A stretch of 64,000 nt of DNA from Anthoceros angustus (taxonomy: Eukaryota; Streptophyta; Anthocerotopsida; Anthocerotales; Anthocerotaceae): positions 1 to 64,000 of the forward strand of contig MU008197.1 in NCBI GenBank assembly GCA_010909165.1, given 5' to 3'. A model generated the notes under the pieces. It was not told the origin of the DNA. It did no database searches and saw only the letters and a list, made by a program, of their open reading frames with translations. Of the stretch, positions 24,101 through 36,054 are shown one piece after another. A program made the translations under genes and the position numbers. The first letter of the stretch is position 1. Every line of letters begins with the position of its first letter.

Positions 24101-25836
24101 GATCCGCCCACCATGGAAGCTCAAGTGTGTATTGTAATGACGGGTGAAATGTGAGTAATCGTACTACAATAATGTCGACAAAAGGAAGAAGATGTCCTTC
24201 ACTGAGCGTCGTGTACTTGAGGGACGAATCATGGCTGTTGTGCAGATGATGTCCAGATGACCATGAATTGGAAATTCAACCCATACCGCATTGGGCTTGA
24301 TTGAGACGACGAGGTCGGAAGACGATATGTTTAATAAGGTGGACAATCGGATCCACATCTTATGCATTGTGAAATGAGGTGAAGGTTTGGGACAACGTGG
24401 ATCAATATTTTCAAAATGGGAGGTTTGAGAATTGCCGAGCAGAAACATGCCCCGCCGAACAAGTAAGAAGGGCAAAGGCAAACTAAGGTACAAGAGGAGG
24501 CTCGTGTTGTATCACATTGTTTACGCAGTCAAGGATATGCTAGCAAAGCCGCGGAAATGCTCCAAGGATTCCAATGAGAGGCTCAGCGACACTACTGGAC
24601 CGAGAAGGTGTTGACAGTATTATCGACTCCAAAAGGTATGGATGAGGAGATTACACTAAGAAGTTTCATGTTATACAAGTGGCCATGGTAAAACACTTGG
24701 GCTGCTCATCATTCAAGAGGTACGAATATCTGTATTCGACGACGTAAATGATAGCTTTGCCCAGACCAGATTCACTGGGAAGGTGCCATACTACCCATCG
24801 CTTAATTTCTCATATGTCGCCGTTACAAAACCCTAACGTTTTGGTAAAGCGCCGGCCGAGGCCACTTCCACATGTGATGTGGGGACTGAGTTGTCAAGGG
24901 CTCCGCCGCCGCGCCTTCATGAAGGGCTGTACATTTTTACCGCTCGGATCGAAGGAGGTTCATTGGCCAAGTGGAGAAGCGAGATATTTTGAGATGCGGC
25001 TACCTTCGGGTGAGGAGGTACACCGTTAGTCATGGATGTGCCCAGGTTTCGATATTGGGCCTATGGACAAACGGATGGATGCCACTATGTTGAGTAAGGT
25101 CAGCCATGAGAAAACTACAAGCTTAAGACTCCGCATGATTGTCATGCATGGAGTGGAGGAAGCCCACACAAGACGTGGAATCGGCGCAGTGGTGTAAGAA
25201 GGGTGGCCTGCGTCTTTCGTGGGATAAAACCAACATGAGCAATGATAGCGGATTTGAAATAAAGGGAGTATGTGACCGCTTGATGGACATGACACGTGGT
25301 AAAGAAGGTGTACTTGTCCCATGACAAGTTGGTGGTATGCCCATACCAAAGGCCTCAATATGATGAAATTGATCAAGACCTTCTCAAAAGAAGGAGACTG
25401 GTGGTGGACGATGCTCCGGCGGCACAACCAGATAGTGCTCTGGAAGAAATCAGACGCCATCGAAGCGACTTACGGTGCCGGATACATCCCCGCCGCATCC
25501 ACTCTGACACGAGGTTCTCCGGACAAGAAGAGCTTACCTTCGAGCCCCATCGCAAAGGCCCTTCGCAGCCTGGGCAAAGGAGGTTTGTATAAGTGAAAAG
25601 GATTGTTCAAAGGCCCAAGTTGTTGCTTTGAGTGCCGGAGGATGAAGACCAGAACACTGTTGGAGGATGCCAACGCCGGATACCATATGGCAACCTCCCA
25701 CGTCACGATGTGTCCAAGCGCGGAGGTTAACAACGCGACAACGCTTTGGGTGAGAATGACTGACGAAGAATCGGAGCGATGCGAAACCTAGTAATAGTTT
25801 TAGATTCCGCTCGCTCAGGCCCGCTTGAGACCCGAA
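18130..25836 (+). other. Decayed, purine-rich sequence without assignable genes
   Basis: The plus strand is rich in GAG/AAG and many plus frames are Lys/Glu/Arg-rich and potentially coiled-coil (for example 20780-21000 and 22166-22378, with KKDVKEVRELMETKDELLNG). Such frames are common in gag-like transposon proteins. A Cys-containing frame at 23374-23622 (VNGCRELLCFECVAMLKELG) and one at 25296-25596 stand out, but I recognise none of them. A 12-base unit ATGGATAGGCCT is doubled at 21710-21733. No RT, integrase or transposase hallmark was found. Confidence 0.4.
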
Positions 25837-26050
25837 TGACAAAATAAAGGGTCGTTAGGGTGTTATCAGCATGTTAAGTAGTTAAATAATTAAGTTAAGT
25901 CAGCTTACCCTTTCACTAGGGTTACGTCCCTTAGACGAGCGATTCGACTTTTCAAGTTCTTAGTTTTAGTTTTGCTTTTACATAAGCAAGTTACTTCTTT
26001 GTTATATACGATGCAATTATATTAATTGATCCGTATCCTAATACCCGTCA
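25837..26050 (+). repeat. Copia C 5' LTR and primer-binding site
   Basis: Shares most blocks with 32146-32355, including ACCCTTTCACTAGGGTTACG and the A/T-rich end ATGCAATTATATTAATTGAT. Followed at 26051 by TGGTATCGAGCTT, a Met-tRNA-type primer site. Confidence 0.8.
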
Positions 26051-28050
26051 TGGTATCGAGCTTCTATAGCGTGGATTGCATTCAAGAGAATGCGATCAAA
26101 TTGTGCACTTTGGATTTGCACAACATGTGTTTTTAGTTCTTATCTTTTAGAAATGTTCTTTAAAGATAGCCCAAAATAATCAAGAACTTACACTGATTTG
26201 CTTTATAATTTAATCACGCTTTTTAAGATTGCATTTTGCGATCCGTGAGCATTCTAGCGTATCTATGCGATTGCTATTCCAGAATCCGGAATAGGTGCGC
26301 TTAGGACACCCGCCGATGTTGCAACTTGCATTTAGAAGGCATTTATAAAATAAAGAAAATAAGGATGCATTCTGAACGCATCTCTACAATCGAGTCACAA
26401 ACCATCGAATGGCACAAAATGAAGGCCGATATAACCACGGCCGAAAGGGTTCAACGCAACCGCCCAACAAGAGGACTTAACGAAAGGAATGTAGCGTAAT
26501 CCACTCCATCAAAACACACAAGAGTGGATTCACGAAACTGTGATAGACCGCCCAGCAGCCGCCACGCCGAGGCCTACAATTTGCTGGTTTCCACTCACCC
26601 AGACACCAAAACCCATTCTTGGTCCTCAAGAGCAGTCATAGGTGCCGATCATCGAACTTGCGCCAGTTGCTCTAGATGTTCACGGAACCCTAACCCGTTT
26701 CTTCACAACAACCGCACAGTGCCACAATCACGATTATTTGTGGTGGAATCACATGCCTTGTTTGTAGACAAGATTTGTGAATCTCAACAAGAGCGCCGGT
26801 GAATGTGGATTTACATGACTTGAGGGAGCAACTCTGTCACTTGGACTACAAGTTGCACGTTCTTCTGAAGCCAGAACTTTTGAAGAATCCAGAATTCCGC
26901 ACATTTGCTGTAAGATCTGTGAAGTGTACTAACGGTAGTCAACGTTTTGTTGACCCAAATTCTTGTCCTTCATGTTCAACCTATGAACTCAATAGGCTCA
27001 TGTTAAGGAAACATCAGATAGCAGAAAAGGAAGCACAACAGGCAGCCAGTTTGCATGAGGTAATCAGACCTGTCGACATGCTAGCTGCCCTTTTGTAGCT
27101 TTGTCTCTCGATATTGGCCAAGAGTTTCATTTCCTCTATACCTCCAAAGAATGGAGACACGCCTCCATCGCTTGTGGGAGGTGGGGAAGGCTTTAAGAGA
27201 AAGACAGTTCGATGGACGCCAATATGATATGGCCGCGCATGAAAGGCGACCCAGAGCGTAAAACTGGAAGACAACACAAGGGTTAGATAAAGCACCGTAT
27301 GTAAATGTTCTACAAAATGAGGCACGTGAGCAAAGGAATGAAGGCCATGTACCTCATAAGAAGTGGACTCACACCACATGATGCGCCAAACATCGTTGTG
27401 AACTGCTAAGCAACACCGAAGAGTCAGAGGCCGAAAGAATTTCGCCAATCAATTATCAGCCTTAACAATCTTCAGATTGTAAGATGCGTGAAGGAGAATC
27501 AGAGAGAAGCATATTATGACCTTCGTAACCCTAGTATCCAAGCTAGAACAATCATCAAGCGAAACAATCAAGGATGAGATGCTAACATTTTTTACTCTCA
27601 TTACCTCCTCTTGGTCACACTGTGACATCGATCCATGCATCCCGCCATGGTGTAGCCAAATTGGCTAAGTTAGCTAATCTCAAAGTACCGTAATTAACAT
27701 TTGCGAACTTGTAGGGTCACTCCGAAGAGGAGTCGACGTAGGTGTATCAGCGGCCGGCAAGGCAGCTCACATCCAACCGTGGTCGAGGTGGTGCAAGACC
27801 ATACCCGCAGGCGGTGGATCCGGTTCATCACGGCGGTACCGCAAGGAGGCCACTCATCACAACTGCAAATAAGAAAACAAGAAATCGTGGACTTGAACGG
27901 TGCAAAATCGTCACCGGGAGAGGGATTGCGGTGAAAAAGCAAGCGTGCTTACCTCGCAAGGAGGGAAGTGCCGAGACCAACGTTGTGTTCAAGAAGCAAC
28001 CATCGCCATCGCCATGGTTGGGACAGAGGGTACACTAACTCTATCTCCTC
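26051..28050 (+). other. Copia C 5' internal region, gag not clearly readable
   Basis: The stretch between primer site and protease should hold gag. Only short frames occur, including 26799-27098 (LHDLREQLCHLDYKLHVLL .. CPSCSTYELNRLMLRKHQIA), which looks helical with a CPSC pair but is not recognisable as Copia Gag. A frame ending in GTEGTLTLSPHPH just before the protease is typical of the gag-protease junction. Confidence 0.4.
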
Positions 28051-28059
28051 ACCCACATG

Positions 28060-31000
28060 TCACTAAAACAACTCAGCGGTACAGAGTGGTACCTTGATAC
28101 AGGGGCCACCGCTCACATGTGCTTCAAATAAATGCTTTCACAACATACAGCCGCCTAAGGATCAAAGATGTTTACCTAGGTGATAACAGATCACTTGTCT
28201 CCGTATAGGACTGCTGAGTTGCTCGTGCCATCCGGAGTCATGCTTTCACTTATAGATGTGTATTATGTCCTCGAGATGACACGCAACCTTATTTCGCTAG
28301 ACGCCCCAACATAGACAATAATGACATTCTGCTCACGAACACAGAGTGTAAGGTGATAGATGCCTTTAATCCTAGCAGAGTCCTAGCCTACGGGTCCTTA
28401 ACATGACTGTTTTATTGCCAAGAAGGTGGGATAGTGCGCCTCATCTCACACATAAGGACTCCCCGCCTCGCACAACAAATTGCAAAGGCATGCACGCTTA
28501 GGTCACCCACCACAGAAGTTGCGTAAATTAGCTAGTGACCTATATGCTGATGGTCCTATAGGCAAGTTAGTGCCTTTACTTTGTGAGCCATGTGTCCTGC
28601 TAAGCGCCATCAAGCAGCTTTCAAAATAAAGCCCCTCATGTGGCTTCAAGTCCTTGAGTGCATGCACTGTGGCCCATTGTCTAAGCCTTCTCTTGGTGGA
28701 GATACTTCCTACCTTCCATGTATGACAAGACACGGTTTGTCGCTTATATCCTTAAAGCTAAAAGTGAGTGCTTCTCACACTTCAAAGCCTACCTTAAGTT
28801 TGCGAGCCACGGTGGAAGCAATTGAAAACCCTACTACGTTAATGGTGGGGAATTCACCTCACATGAATTCCGTGCTTCTGCAGTAAGAAGGAATTCGGCA
28901 ATTAACAGCTTGTATACCCCTCAATGTAACGGGTCGCAGAGCACATGAACCTTACTTTGCGTGAGATTACCTCCTCATTGTTGAACCACGCTCACCTCCC
29001 TTTGTCCTATGAGGCCTCACAATCACCTAAGGAACAGTTGCCTAACTAATGCTCAAGGCTGACTCTTAAGCTTTTATGGACACAAGCCCAAGATCATGCA
29101 TCTCGTGACGTTTGGTTGTATCGCTTATGCCTTTGTCCCCAAGGAAAAGCGCGAAGGCCGCAGACAAGGCCGAAGTTGATGTTAGGTTATATCGCATCAA
29201 GGCATATAAACCGTACATGCGCCTACTAATCATACATATTCCGTGAGTGTTACCTTTGATGAACAGAGTTTCCGCCAGAGGAGCTTCGACCGCTGATGAT
29301 GACCTGGAATCTCTAACAGATGTCTCATATTTTGATGACCTCCCCGAGACGTTGCTCGCAGATGGGGAACCCGAGGATCCGCCAAGATATCGAGGAACTC
29401 GAATTTGTAATCGCCGATCCAGCGGCAAGAAGAATATCCTCGCGCCTACCTCCACTTGACGAGGAAGAGGCGCGCAGCAGGTCACGATGATGCCGCACAG
29501 TAGATCTTGACCTCCGTGAACCACAGAGCGTACCCGATCCACCGATCCACCAACGCGTTATCCCGCGAACGCCGCCCTCCGACCATTATCACCATTGACT
29601 TGGCACCTCAAGCACATGCCGCTTTCCTTGATCCCATTGAACCACCATATGAGGAAGCTCGTGAGGCTGATTCTTCGAATGGAAGAAGGCAATTCATCCG
29701 AATATGACTCACTCATTAAAAACGGACTTGGGAATTGGCCAAGTTACCTCCGTGTCGAAAGATGGTATCCCGCAAATGGATATTCAAGCTTAAGGTTAAA
29801 GTGATGGTACTGACAGATATAAAGCCCGGCCTCAGCACTTACGAGGCTTTACACAAGTACCGTGGCTTGACTATTTTGAAACATACGCCTGCTAAAGATG
29901 GCCACTGTACTATATGCTATAGCAAAGACACAAGGATTACGAGTCAGATGTTCGATGTCAAGACAAATTTCTACATGGAAAGCTTGACACTCGAGATCTA
30001 CATGCAGCAGCTACCGGATATGAGGTAAAAGGGAAAGAGGACCATGTCCTGCGACCATAAAAACCTTGTATGGCTCTCAAACAACAAGACTAAAGTGGAA
30101 TGAGGCTCTTGATGAAGAGCTCCTAGCTTTAGGCTTCAAGTGTAAGGCCGATGGAGCCTCTGACATGTAAAAGGGGACACAAGATGTTATTTAGCGCATG
30201 TAGATGACCCGATCATAGCCTCGCAATAAAGCATACATAACAAAGTCAATCACATTGCAGAAATTTGAGATGTCCAATTTAGGTCCTCGCAGAGTTGCCT
30301 AGGTGTTCATATACAAAGGAACAGTGACAAGAGGGTGATAACCCTTACCTCACAGGTACTTACACAAGCACGATGGGCTTAAAGGACGCGAAGCCCCGCC
30401 TACCCCACTAGTGGCTTAAGCTCACGTGATATGAGCCCGAGACACAACAAGAGAAGGAAGCTATGGTTAACATTCCACATGTAAGAGGAGTAGGTAAGTT
30501 GATCTATGCTTCTAATACAACGAGGCTCGACATTTCTTTGCCACGTCGCCCGTCCCAAGATCTTGAGACCCAGGTGAGCATTGGCGGCTTAAAAGGGTGT
30601 TCGGGACACTTAAAGGAACCTATGATGTGGGACTTAAATATGAATACAACTCAAGCTTTAGACTGGCAAGATACACGACTGATTACGGGTGATGTTGATT
30701 CTAGAAGGTCTGTCGCTATGTTGTAAGCTTTGCCGGAGGGCCCATATGTCGAGCAAAAGCAACCCCACATGAGCCACCTATACGTGAGGCCGAGTATCGG
30801 GTTTTAACAAAGCAGCATAAGGAAGTAATTTGGCTCAAACTGCTCAAGGAAATGGGACCGGACCTTCCTACATGCACAAGTGTAAAGACCGACAATCGTG
30901 GCTCTATGGCACTTGCTAAAAACCCAAAGTGTTCCATTCAAGGACCAAACATGTTGAAGTAGAGTACCATTTCATTCGTGGAACAAGTTTCGCAGTGCAA

Positions 31001-31160
31001 GATAGTGGCCGGAATATGTTCCCACACCGACAACCCCGCATATACTTACGAAAGCACTGGGAGAGACTCACAAGACACCTTAAAGGTCTTGGGTTAGGGA
31101 AGTCTCAAGACTTCGCAACCCCACAAAGTCCGAAAACAGATATCTATGTTTAGTAACCCC
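28060..31160 (+). pseudogene. Copia C pol remnant (protease, integrase, RT, RNase H)
   Basis: Protease: degenerate DTGATAHMCF (about 28097-28127) then RIKDVYLGDNRSLV. Pre-integrase at about 28430-28620. Integrase: RFVAYILKAKSECFSHFKAY (28735-28795), YYVNGGEFTSHEF and YTPQCNG, then FGCIAYAFVPKEKR (29110-29150). RT: KMVSRKWIFKLKVKV (29760-29803), SQMFDVKTNFYMESLTLEIY (29944-30000) and MQQLP. RNase H: EAEYRVLTKQHKEVIWLKLL (30788-30845), KTDNRGSMALAKNPK (30888-30930). Every domain has stops, so it is inactive. Confidence 0.8.
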
Positions 31161-32145
31161 AAATGCCACAGAGTCGAATAATGCTGCCCTCCTGAATCAC
31201 TGTGGGTCTTGGGGAGTTGCACTCACATCCGAGCCATCAAGATCGCTCGCTCACCGGGTGAAGTTTCTCTCGCCTGTATTACGTCTCAATCTCCTTCATA
31301 TGAAATCCTCTCGTGGAGACGAGGCGCATTTCACGTAAGTCTTATCTGCACTCAGATGGTGAAAAAATAAAGCAGTTGCTTTTATGGGAGCAAGGCATGA
31401 ACAGGACTGCTGGATTGCAGCCTACACACACACACAGAAACGCAAGGAAGGACGTGACACTTACTGTAAAAGCTGACCATATGCCCTGGAAACTCCTTGC
31501 ATGGCTGTACCTTAACACGCTTCATGAGGATGCGTCAAACGCATCTGCATCACTGGAGTGCTGTGGATCGCATACTTCCTAAACCCACAATCTTGGTTTC
31601 CGTATAGTCGCTCGCGGTCCGGAAACATCAAGGTTTTGACGCTGGCTCGATTCGGTATACTCATACTCAGTTCAACGGCGCCTATGGCAGCCTTTGAACT
31701 GAAGCAAGATGCCGAGAAGGCCCTGCATCTCGCTTGTAGCAAGCTCCCAAGGCCTCGGCAAGATTCCGCCGGCCTGGGACGACCTCTGACGCTTAGCAGG
31801 CTTTCGCCCTTGTGTTCTCGGGAGCAGTGTCCCCGCCGCGCCCTTACGTACAGGTGCGCTGCTGCGCTTGCCGATCTTCGTGAGGAAGACGACATCTTGA
31901 GCAGGAGTATCTCAAGCCCGAGCCGAATAATGAGAGAAAGGGCGAACGAGGCTTAAATAGGCGCACCGCATGGGTCAGATGTCGGGCCGCCCATAGCACT
32001 TCCAAGCGTGAGATGGAGCGTGAGATAGATCGTAATGAATTGCGTAGTACGCAGATGTGAAAGCGTCAAGTCAAGAGACTGCCAAAGGAGCATGAGTCAA
32101 GTTCTAGAAGATCGCCAACACTTAACCCGCTTCAACAAGTGGGAG
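31160..32145. other. Region between Copia C RNase H and 3' LTR
   Basis: About 1 kb of extra sequence lies between the end of RNase H and the 3' LTR, longer than usual. It contains open frames on both strands (plus 31558-31956, minus 31512-31895, 127-132 residues) rich in Ser/Arg/Ala. No domain was recognised. It may be captured or inserted sequence. Confidence 0.4.
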
Positions 32146-32355
32146 TGACAAAATAAAGGGTCGTTAGGGTGTTATGATGTTAAGTAGTTAAATAAGTTAA
32201 GTCAGCACCCTTTCACTAGGGTTACGCCCCTTAGACGAACAGCTTACTTTTCAAGTTCTTAGTTTTAGTTTTGCTTTTCTCGCATAAGCAAGTTACTTTG
32301 TTTATATATATACGATGCAATTATATTAATTGATCCGTTATCCTAATACCGGCCA
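32146..32355 (+). repeat. Copia C 3' LTR
   Basis: Begins TGACAAAATAAAGGG after a short purine-rich AAGTGGGAG and ends CCGGCCA. A few small indels separate it from the 5' copy. Confidence 0.8.
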
Positions 32356-32645
32356 CGTAATAGCCTGACGGTAACCGGATCCAATGTATTAGGATTCCGT
32401 ATATAAACTTCATTATACCATGCCCATTTGCCATTTATGGCGCACATTTAAAACGCCCTCTTCCACCGCCATGGACCTGTGCGCCGCCACCGCGCACCTG
32501 GTCGCTACCGTGTATGCCTCAATTGTGTTGTTCATGACTTAGTCAGGCCAAGAATGGTCCATTGTCGAGACCGTGATGGCTTTTTGATTTAGATACCGAG
32601 TGATTTTCGCCAAAGGGGTTCCGCAACACCTAAGGGGTTCGGGAC

Positions 32646-32671
32646 ATTAACCTCCTTATGTAATTACCATG
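32646..32671 (-). repeat. Right terminal inverted repeat
   Basis: Reads ATTAACCTCC ... TTACCATG on the plus strand, inverted relative to 12660-12685. The Copia A frame resumes immediately after it. Confidence 0.65.
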
Positions 32672-33640
32672 TTAAGGCTACAAACGCATTTACACGAAAG
32701 CTAAGGATCAAACTTGCTCATTTTGATCCTCTATGTGGATGATATGCTAATTGCCGGAATAGTACCGATGAGATTTTGAGAGTCAAAGTTGAATGCTCAC
32801 TTTGAAATGACAAACTTGGGAGAGGCGAGCCATATACTTGGCATTGATCATTTTAACACTGCCGCCCGCTTTATTTGTCTCGCATGTAATACATTAATGG
32901 TGCTTCAACGCTTCAACATGGAGAAGGGGAAACCATTGGGTACCCATTGCTCCATATGTGAAACTTTCTGCCGCGATTGCCCAAGCTCGAGGAGGACAAA
33001 GTCAAAATGGAGAAGGTCCCATACTCATCACCGTAGGGAGTTTGATGTATGCAATGATTGCTACACGTCCCGACATTGCCTTTGTGGGAATGGTTAGGTG
33101 TTTATGTCAAACCCCGCAAGAAGCATTGGGAGGCAGAAAGGAGTTATGAGGTATCCGAATGGTACAAAAGCTTTGTGCATATGTTTTGGTAGTGAAGATG
33201 CATGTGGTTGCACCGATGTCGATTACGTGGGATATGGACAAAAGAAGGTCCACATCGTTATGTCTTCACGCTAATCGAGGGGCCTTTATGGCGATCTCGC
33301 TTGCCATGCATGACGCCATCTACCATGAGGCCGAGTATGTTGCAAAGAATCGAGGTTTGTGCAAGCCATATGGCTTGCTCGCTTAGTGGGAGACTTGGGG
33401 ATCAAGGTTGAGCTCTTGCAGCGTGATAGCCATAGTGCTATCCAATTGGCAAAGAATCCAGTGTTTCATGCGAAGACTAAACATGTGGATTTGAAGTATC
33501 ACTTCATTCGAGAGGTGTTGGATGACAAGAGGGTACAACTTGTCAAGGTTCACACCACCAACCCCGCAGATATTCTTACCAAGGGACTCTACGAGCAATT
33601 TGCACAAGCTCCCAATTATGGGGGCGTGAGATAGTCCATT
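32672..33640 (+). pseudogene. Copia A pol fragment 3 (RT end and RNase H)
   Basis: It resumes the Copia A frame with LILYVDDMLIAG (about 32718), the YVDD catalytic block, then LNAHFEMTNLGEASHILGI, QRFNMEKGKPLGT, YAMIATRPDIAF (about 33050), RRSTSRYVF-like and EAEYVA-like blocks of RNase H, AKNPVFHAKTKHVDLKYHFI (33450-33510), and NPADILTKGL (33560-33590). It ends next to the polypurine tract and 3' LTR. Several frameshifts are present, so it is not functional. Confidence 0.8.
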
Positions 33641-33671
33641 CTCCTAAGGTAAATTGGCCTTGGTGGGAGGT

Positions 33672-33917
33672 TGTAAGGGTATTAAAGCTCAATGTACTTA
33701 GACTAATACACTTAGTCTAAGTTAGGTGTCAGTTAAGTATCATTAGTTTAGCTGAAGTTAATCACTAGGAAGCTTCTTGTGCTCCTTCCTAGGGGCTTCT
33801 TGTGGAGCTTCCTAGGGTATAAATACCCTCCAAGCCTCATCTCAATGTGAGAGAGTTACTCTTGCCTTCTCCTCTCCTCTCCTCTTTCACCATCATGGGT
33901 TGCCATACGATCCTTCA
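33672..33917 (+). repeat. Copia A 3' LTR
   Basis: It starts TGTAAGGG right after a purine-rich tract (GGTGGGAGGT) and the end of RNase H. It contains a TATAAATA box at about 33823 and a CTCTCCTCTCC stretch, and ends CCTTCA. It is followed by CAAAT, the target duplication also found at 1803-1807. Confidence 0.7.
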
Positions 33918-33922
33918 CAAAT

Positions 33923-35704
33923 TGCGCAGGCAAGGACGCTTGCTAGCGGGCTAGATCGCCCACAGGGCACTCAAAAGCCCTTGAGCCTAGGATGTCCCTA
34001 AGAGTATTCATAATCTTCCTATCAAACCCTCGCAGCCAGGACAAAAGGAGTGAAGACGGAGGTAGCGTACGGATGAGGTAACCAAGGCGCCTAGCAAAAC
34101 AAGAGGAAAGAATTCCAAAGGCCACCTGTGCATCCTCCAACAAAGAGAGGTCCTCGACATGGGATAGGTCCTCTGCGAGAGCGTGGTCCAAGAAGCTCTC
34201 GACGAAGTCAGGGGAACCGAAGGGGACCCCTAGAATTCGCAGTCCCAAAGCTGGAGCAATCTCCCTAGCAGGAAACTGCAAAGTAGGCAGGATCCTCGGC
34301 GGAGACCAAATGCGGCACTTGGACAGCTTGACCTTCAAGCCCACCAAAGAAAGCTCATGAGAGAAGAGTTCAAAGGCCTCCTTGACTTTGTCCCCAGGCC
34401 CGAGGATGTGAGAATCGTCTGCCAGCGAAGGGAAAACACAGTCGCACGCTGAGAAGGCGGCCCTGGGTAGGGCCCTATAGTGAGTAATGGCGAAGAGAGC
34501 ACCACCTAGGGGGTCGCCTGCACTGCGGGCCGATTCTAAGATGTAGACAAAGAACTCAAGAGACGTTCAGGCCGGGTAGTAGAGGTTGGAGGACCTTCAG
34601 AAGCACGGACAAAAGGTATAAGGCTCCTGTGACGCTGCAAAGATCCCTAAGCTCCTCAAAGATGACGCTCCTAGAAATAGTATTGAAGTCGTTCTCGACA
34701 TCCACCTATAAGACCACCCACTCTGGGTGGGTATCATGGCATGCCTTCACTCCAAGCACGACAAATTCGCAGCCCCTCGGAGTGGCAATGTCAAATTGAA
34801 GGGGATTGAAGTGCTGCTGGAGAAGGGAGCGGCACTGAAGGGCAATAGTGTGGTTGAGAAGCCACATGAAGGCTTTCCCAATCACCAATGGGCGCACGCC
34901 CGAGCCTAGGGCAGGCTTGTCCATAGCGACAAGCCTGCTAGCTGCAAGAACAAGGGAAATCCGGTGAGGCGTCTCTCCCCGAGCCACCACAGCAGCCAGA
35001 GAAAAGAGCTCTGGGAAGCCACTAGATAGATCTTCGGGGAGAAAAAGGTCCTTGAGGTGTTCGAACACCATTTCTGACAAGCAGGCAGATGAAAGACGTG
35101 GGGTCGTAGAGAGTGCCAAAGCAAAAGATGCCCGATCCAGGGAGAAGGGATCCTCCGGGATATAGTCGGATATGTCCAAGGGGATGGCATCCTTGGGTGC
35201 TGGATGGAGGGCATGGAGGGCAGCAATGGTCTCTTCAGAAGCGGGGGCCAGGGGGAGGGGTCGAAGAGCCCTAGTGGCGCGGGCATATTCATCCCCCTGG
35301 CCAAGCAACTTGCAACGGCGCGGGTTTATTACATTACTCGGGACCTGTTCCAATTGCTGTGCGGATTCCGCACGAGCCTTGGCAGCACGCAGAGCCTCCT
35401 CCTAGAGGGATGCCTAGTCACCAGCCTGAAGCGCCGAAGACGGCTAGCAGCTTCCTGACGCTCGGAGGCCCCACCCCTAGTATACCAAAGACACCACCGG
35501 GGGAGAAGCAGGAGAAGGCACCAAGCTAACTCGTCCTGGGGATTGAGCGCAAGGCGATCCAAGGGAAGACAGAACGCCAAACGGCCATCATCATGAAGGT
35601 GGCGGGGAAGCCTGCGGAAGATGCGCGGGCATGGAAAGCGGGTTTCAAACAACCCAAGGGTGTGATTCAACTGACCCCATAGCCATTCCCAGGAAGAAAG
35701 AGGC
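33923..35704 (-). pseudogene. LINE2 reverse transcriptase, N-terminal and catalytic part
   Basis: On the minus strand the frames read, in order, an upstream Arg-rich segment, then RT block GVRPLVIGKAFMWLL (about 34890), a block reading TPRGCEFVVLGVKACHDTHP (about 34780), a degenerate VDVENDFN block, a GDPLGG-like block near 34500, the catalytic ADDSHILGPG (about 34415), and VGLKVKLSKC (34347-34310). The order and motifs are those of non-LTR reverse transcriptases. Several stops and frame changes break it. It is cut at 33923 by the Copia A insertion. Confidence 0.75.
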
Positions 35705-35806
35705 ATCCAATCTAGAATTAATATCTTTATAGAGCATATGGATTTATTCAATTATCACATTAGAAAGTTAATTTTCGATGTTAATCTAGCAATTAAATCT
35801 AACTAA
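35705..35806 (+). pseudogene. Displaced 3' end of the interrupted A/T-rich ORF
   Basis: After the repeated target sequence (35705-35718) the frame continues with IQSRINIFIEHMDLFNY and about 17 further residues to TAA at 35804-35806. Joined in principle to the frame at 247, it gives an unrecognised Lys/Asn/Ile-rich protein of about 170 residues. Both halves are A/T-rich and in phase, which supports a single ancestral ORF. Function unknown. Confidence 0.45.
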
Positions 35807-36054
35807 ATTGAGACCAAGTCTCAATCTTAGAGTTCTCATTAAAGTTTTTTTTGTAGGAAGTTCTCACTAAACACTTTCTTCATTTGAAAGTTATCTTGTA
35901 ATTAGAATTTTAAATCTTCTTTTATTACTAAGTTAACTGTTTTTCATTAACAGAGAGTTCAACTTGGTTAAGATTAGTTAAGTTAAGATCAGTTAAGATT
36001 AGTTAATTTTATTTTCTAAGATAACCTGTTTGTTTATACAAAAAAAAATCAAAT
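35807..36054. other. A/T-rich spacer before Copia D gag
   Basis: A/T-rich with several GTTAAG/AGTTAAGATTAG repeats (35960-36010) and a run of nine A's at 36041. It could be the remains of an LTR and leader of Copia D, but no second copy was found in the window. Confidence 0.4.

Larger units (their letters stand above)
25837..32355 (+). mobile_element. Copia C, full-length but decayed LTR retrotransposon
   Basis: LTRs at 25837-26050 and 32146-32355 both start TGACAAAATAAAGGG and end CA. TGGTATCGAGCTT follows the 5' LTR as a primer site. Internal order is gag, protease, integrase, RT, RNase H, as in Ty1/Copia. No clean target duplication is visible (CCGAA versus CGTAA). Stops and frameshifts interrupt every domain. 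It lies inside the inverted-repeat element and is the youngest datable layer on that branch. Confidence 0.8.
12660..32671 (-). mobile_element. ~20-kb insertion with terminal inverted repeats, DUF7869-like transposase remnant
   Basis: Imperfect inverted repeats of about 26 bases (23 matching) lie at 12660-12685 and 32646-32671, starting CATGGTAATT and sharing AAGGAGGTTAAT. They sit exactly where the Copia A RT frame breaks and resumes, so the segment is an insertion. The outer CATG is palindromic and could be a 4-bp target duplication rather than part of the repeat. Inside, minus-strand frames at 13800-16175 carry hallmarks of a DUF7869-type transposase-like protein. Copia C (25837-32355) inserted later. 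Without it the element is about 13.5 kb. Orientation is given by the transposase remnant. Confidence 0.6.

Noticed and set aside
31512-31956. Overlapping plus and minus ORFs of about 130 residues near the end of Copia C as a host gene
   Set aside because: No domain, no splice structure, and their location between RNase H and LTR makes captured or random sequence more likely.
25837-32355. A 5-bp target duplication for Copia C
   Set aside because: The flanks CCGAA and CGTAA match at only three of five positions, so no duplication is claimed.
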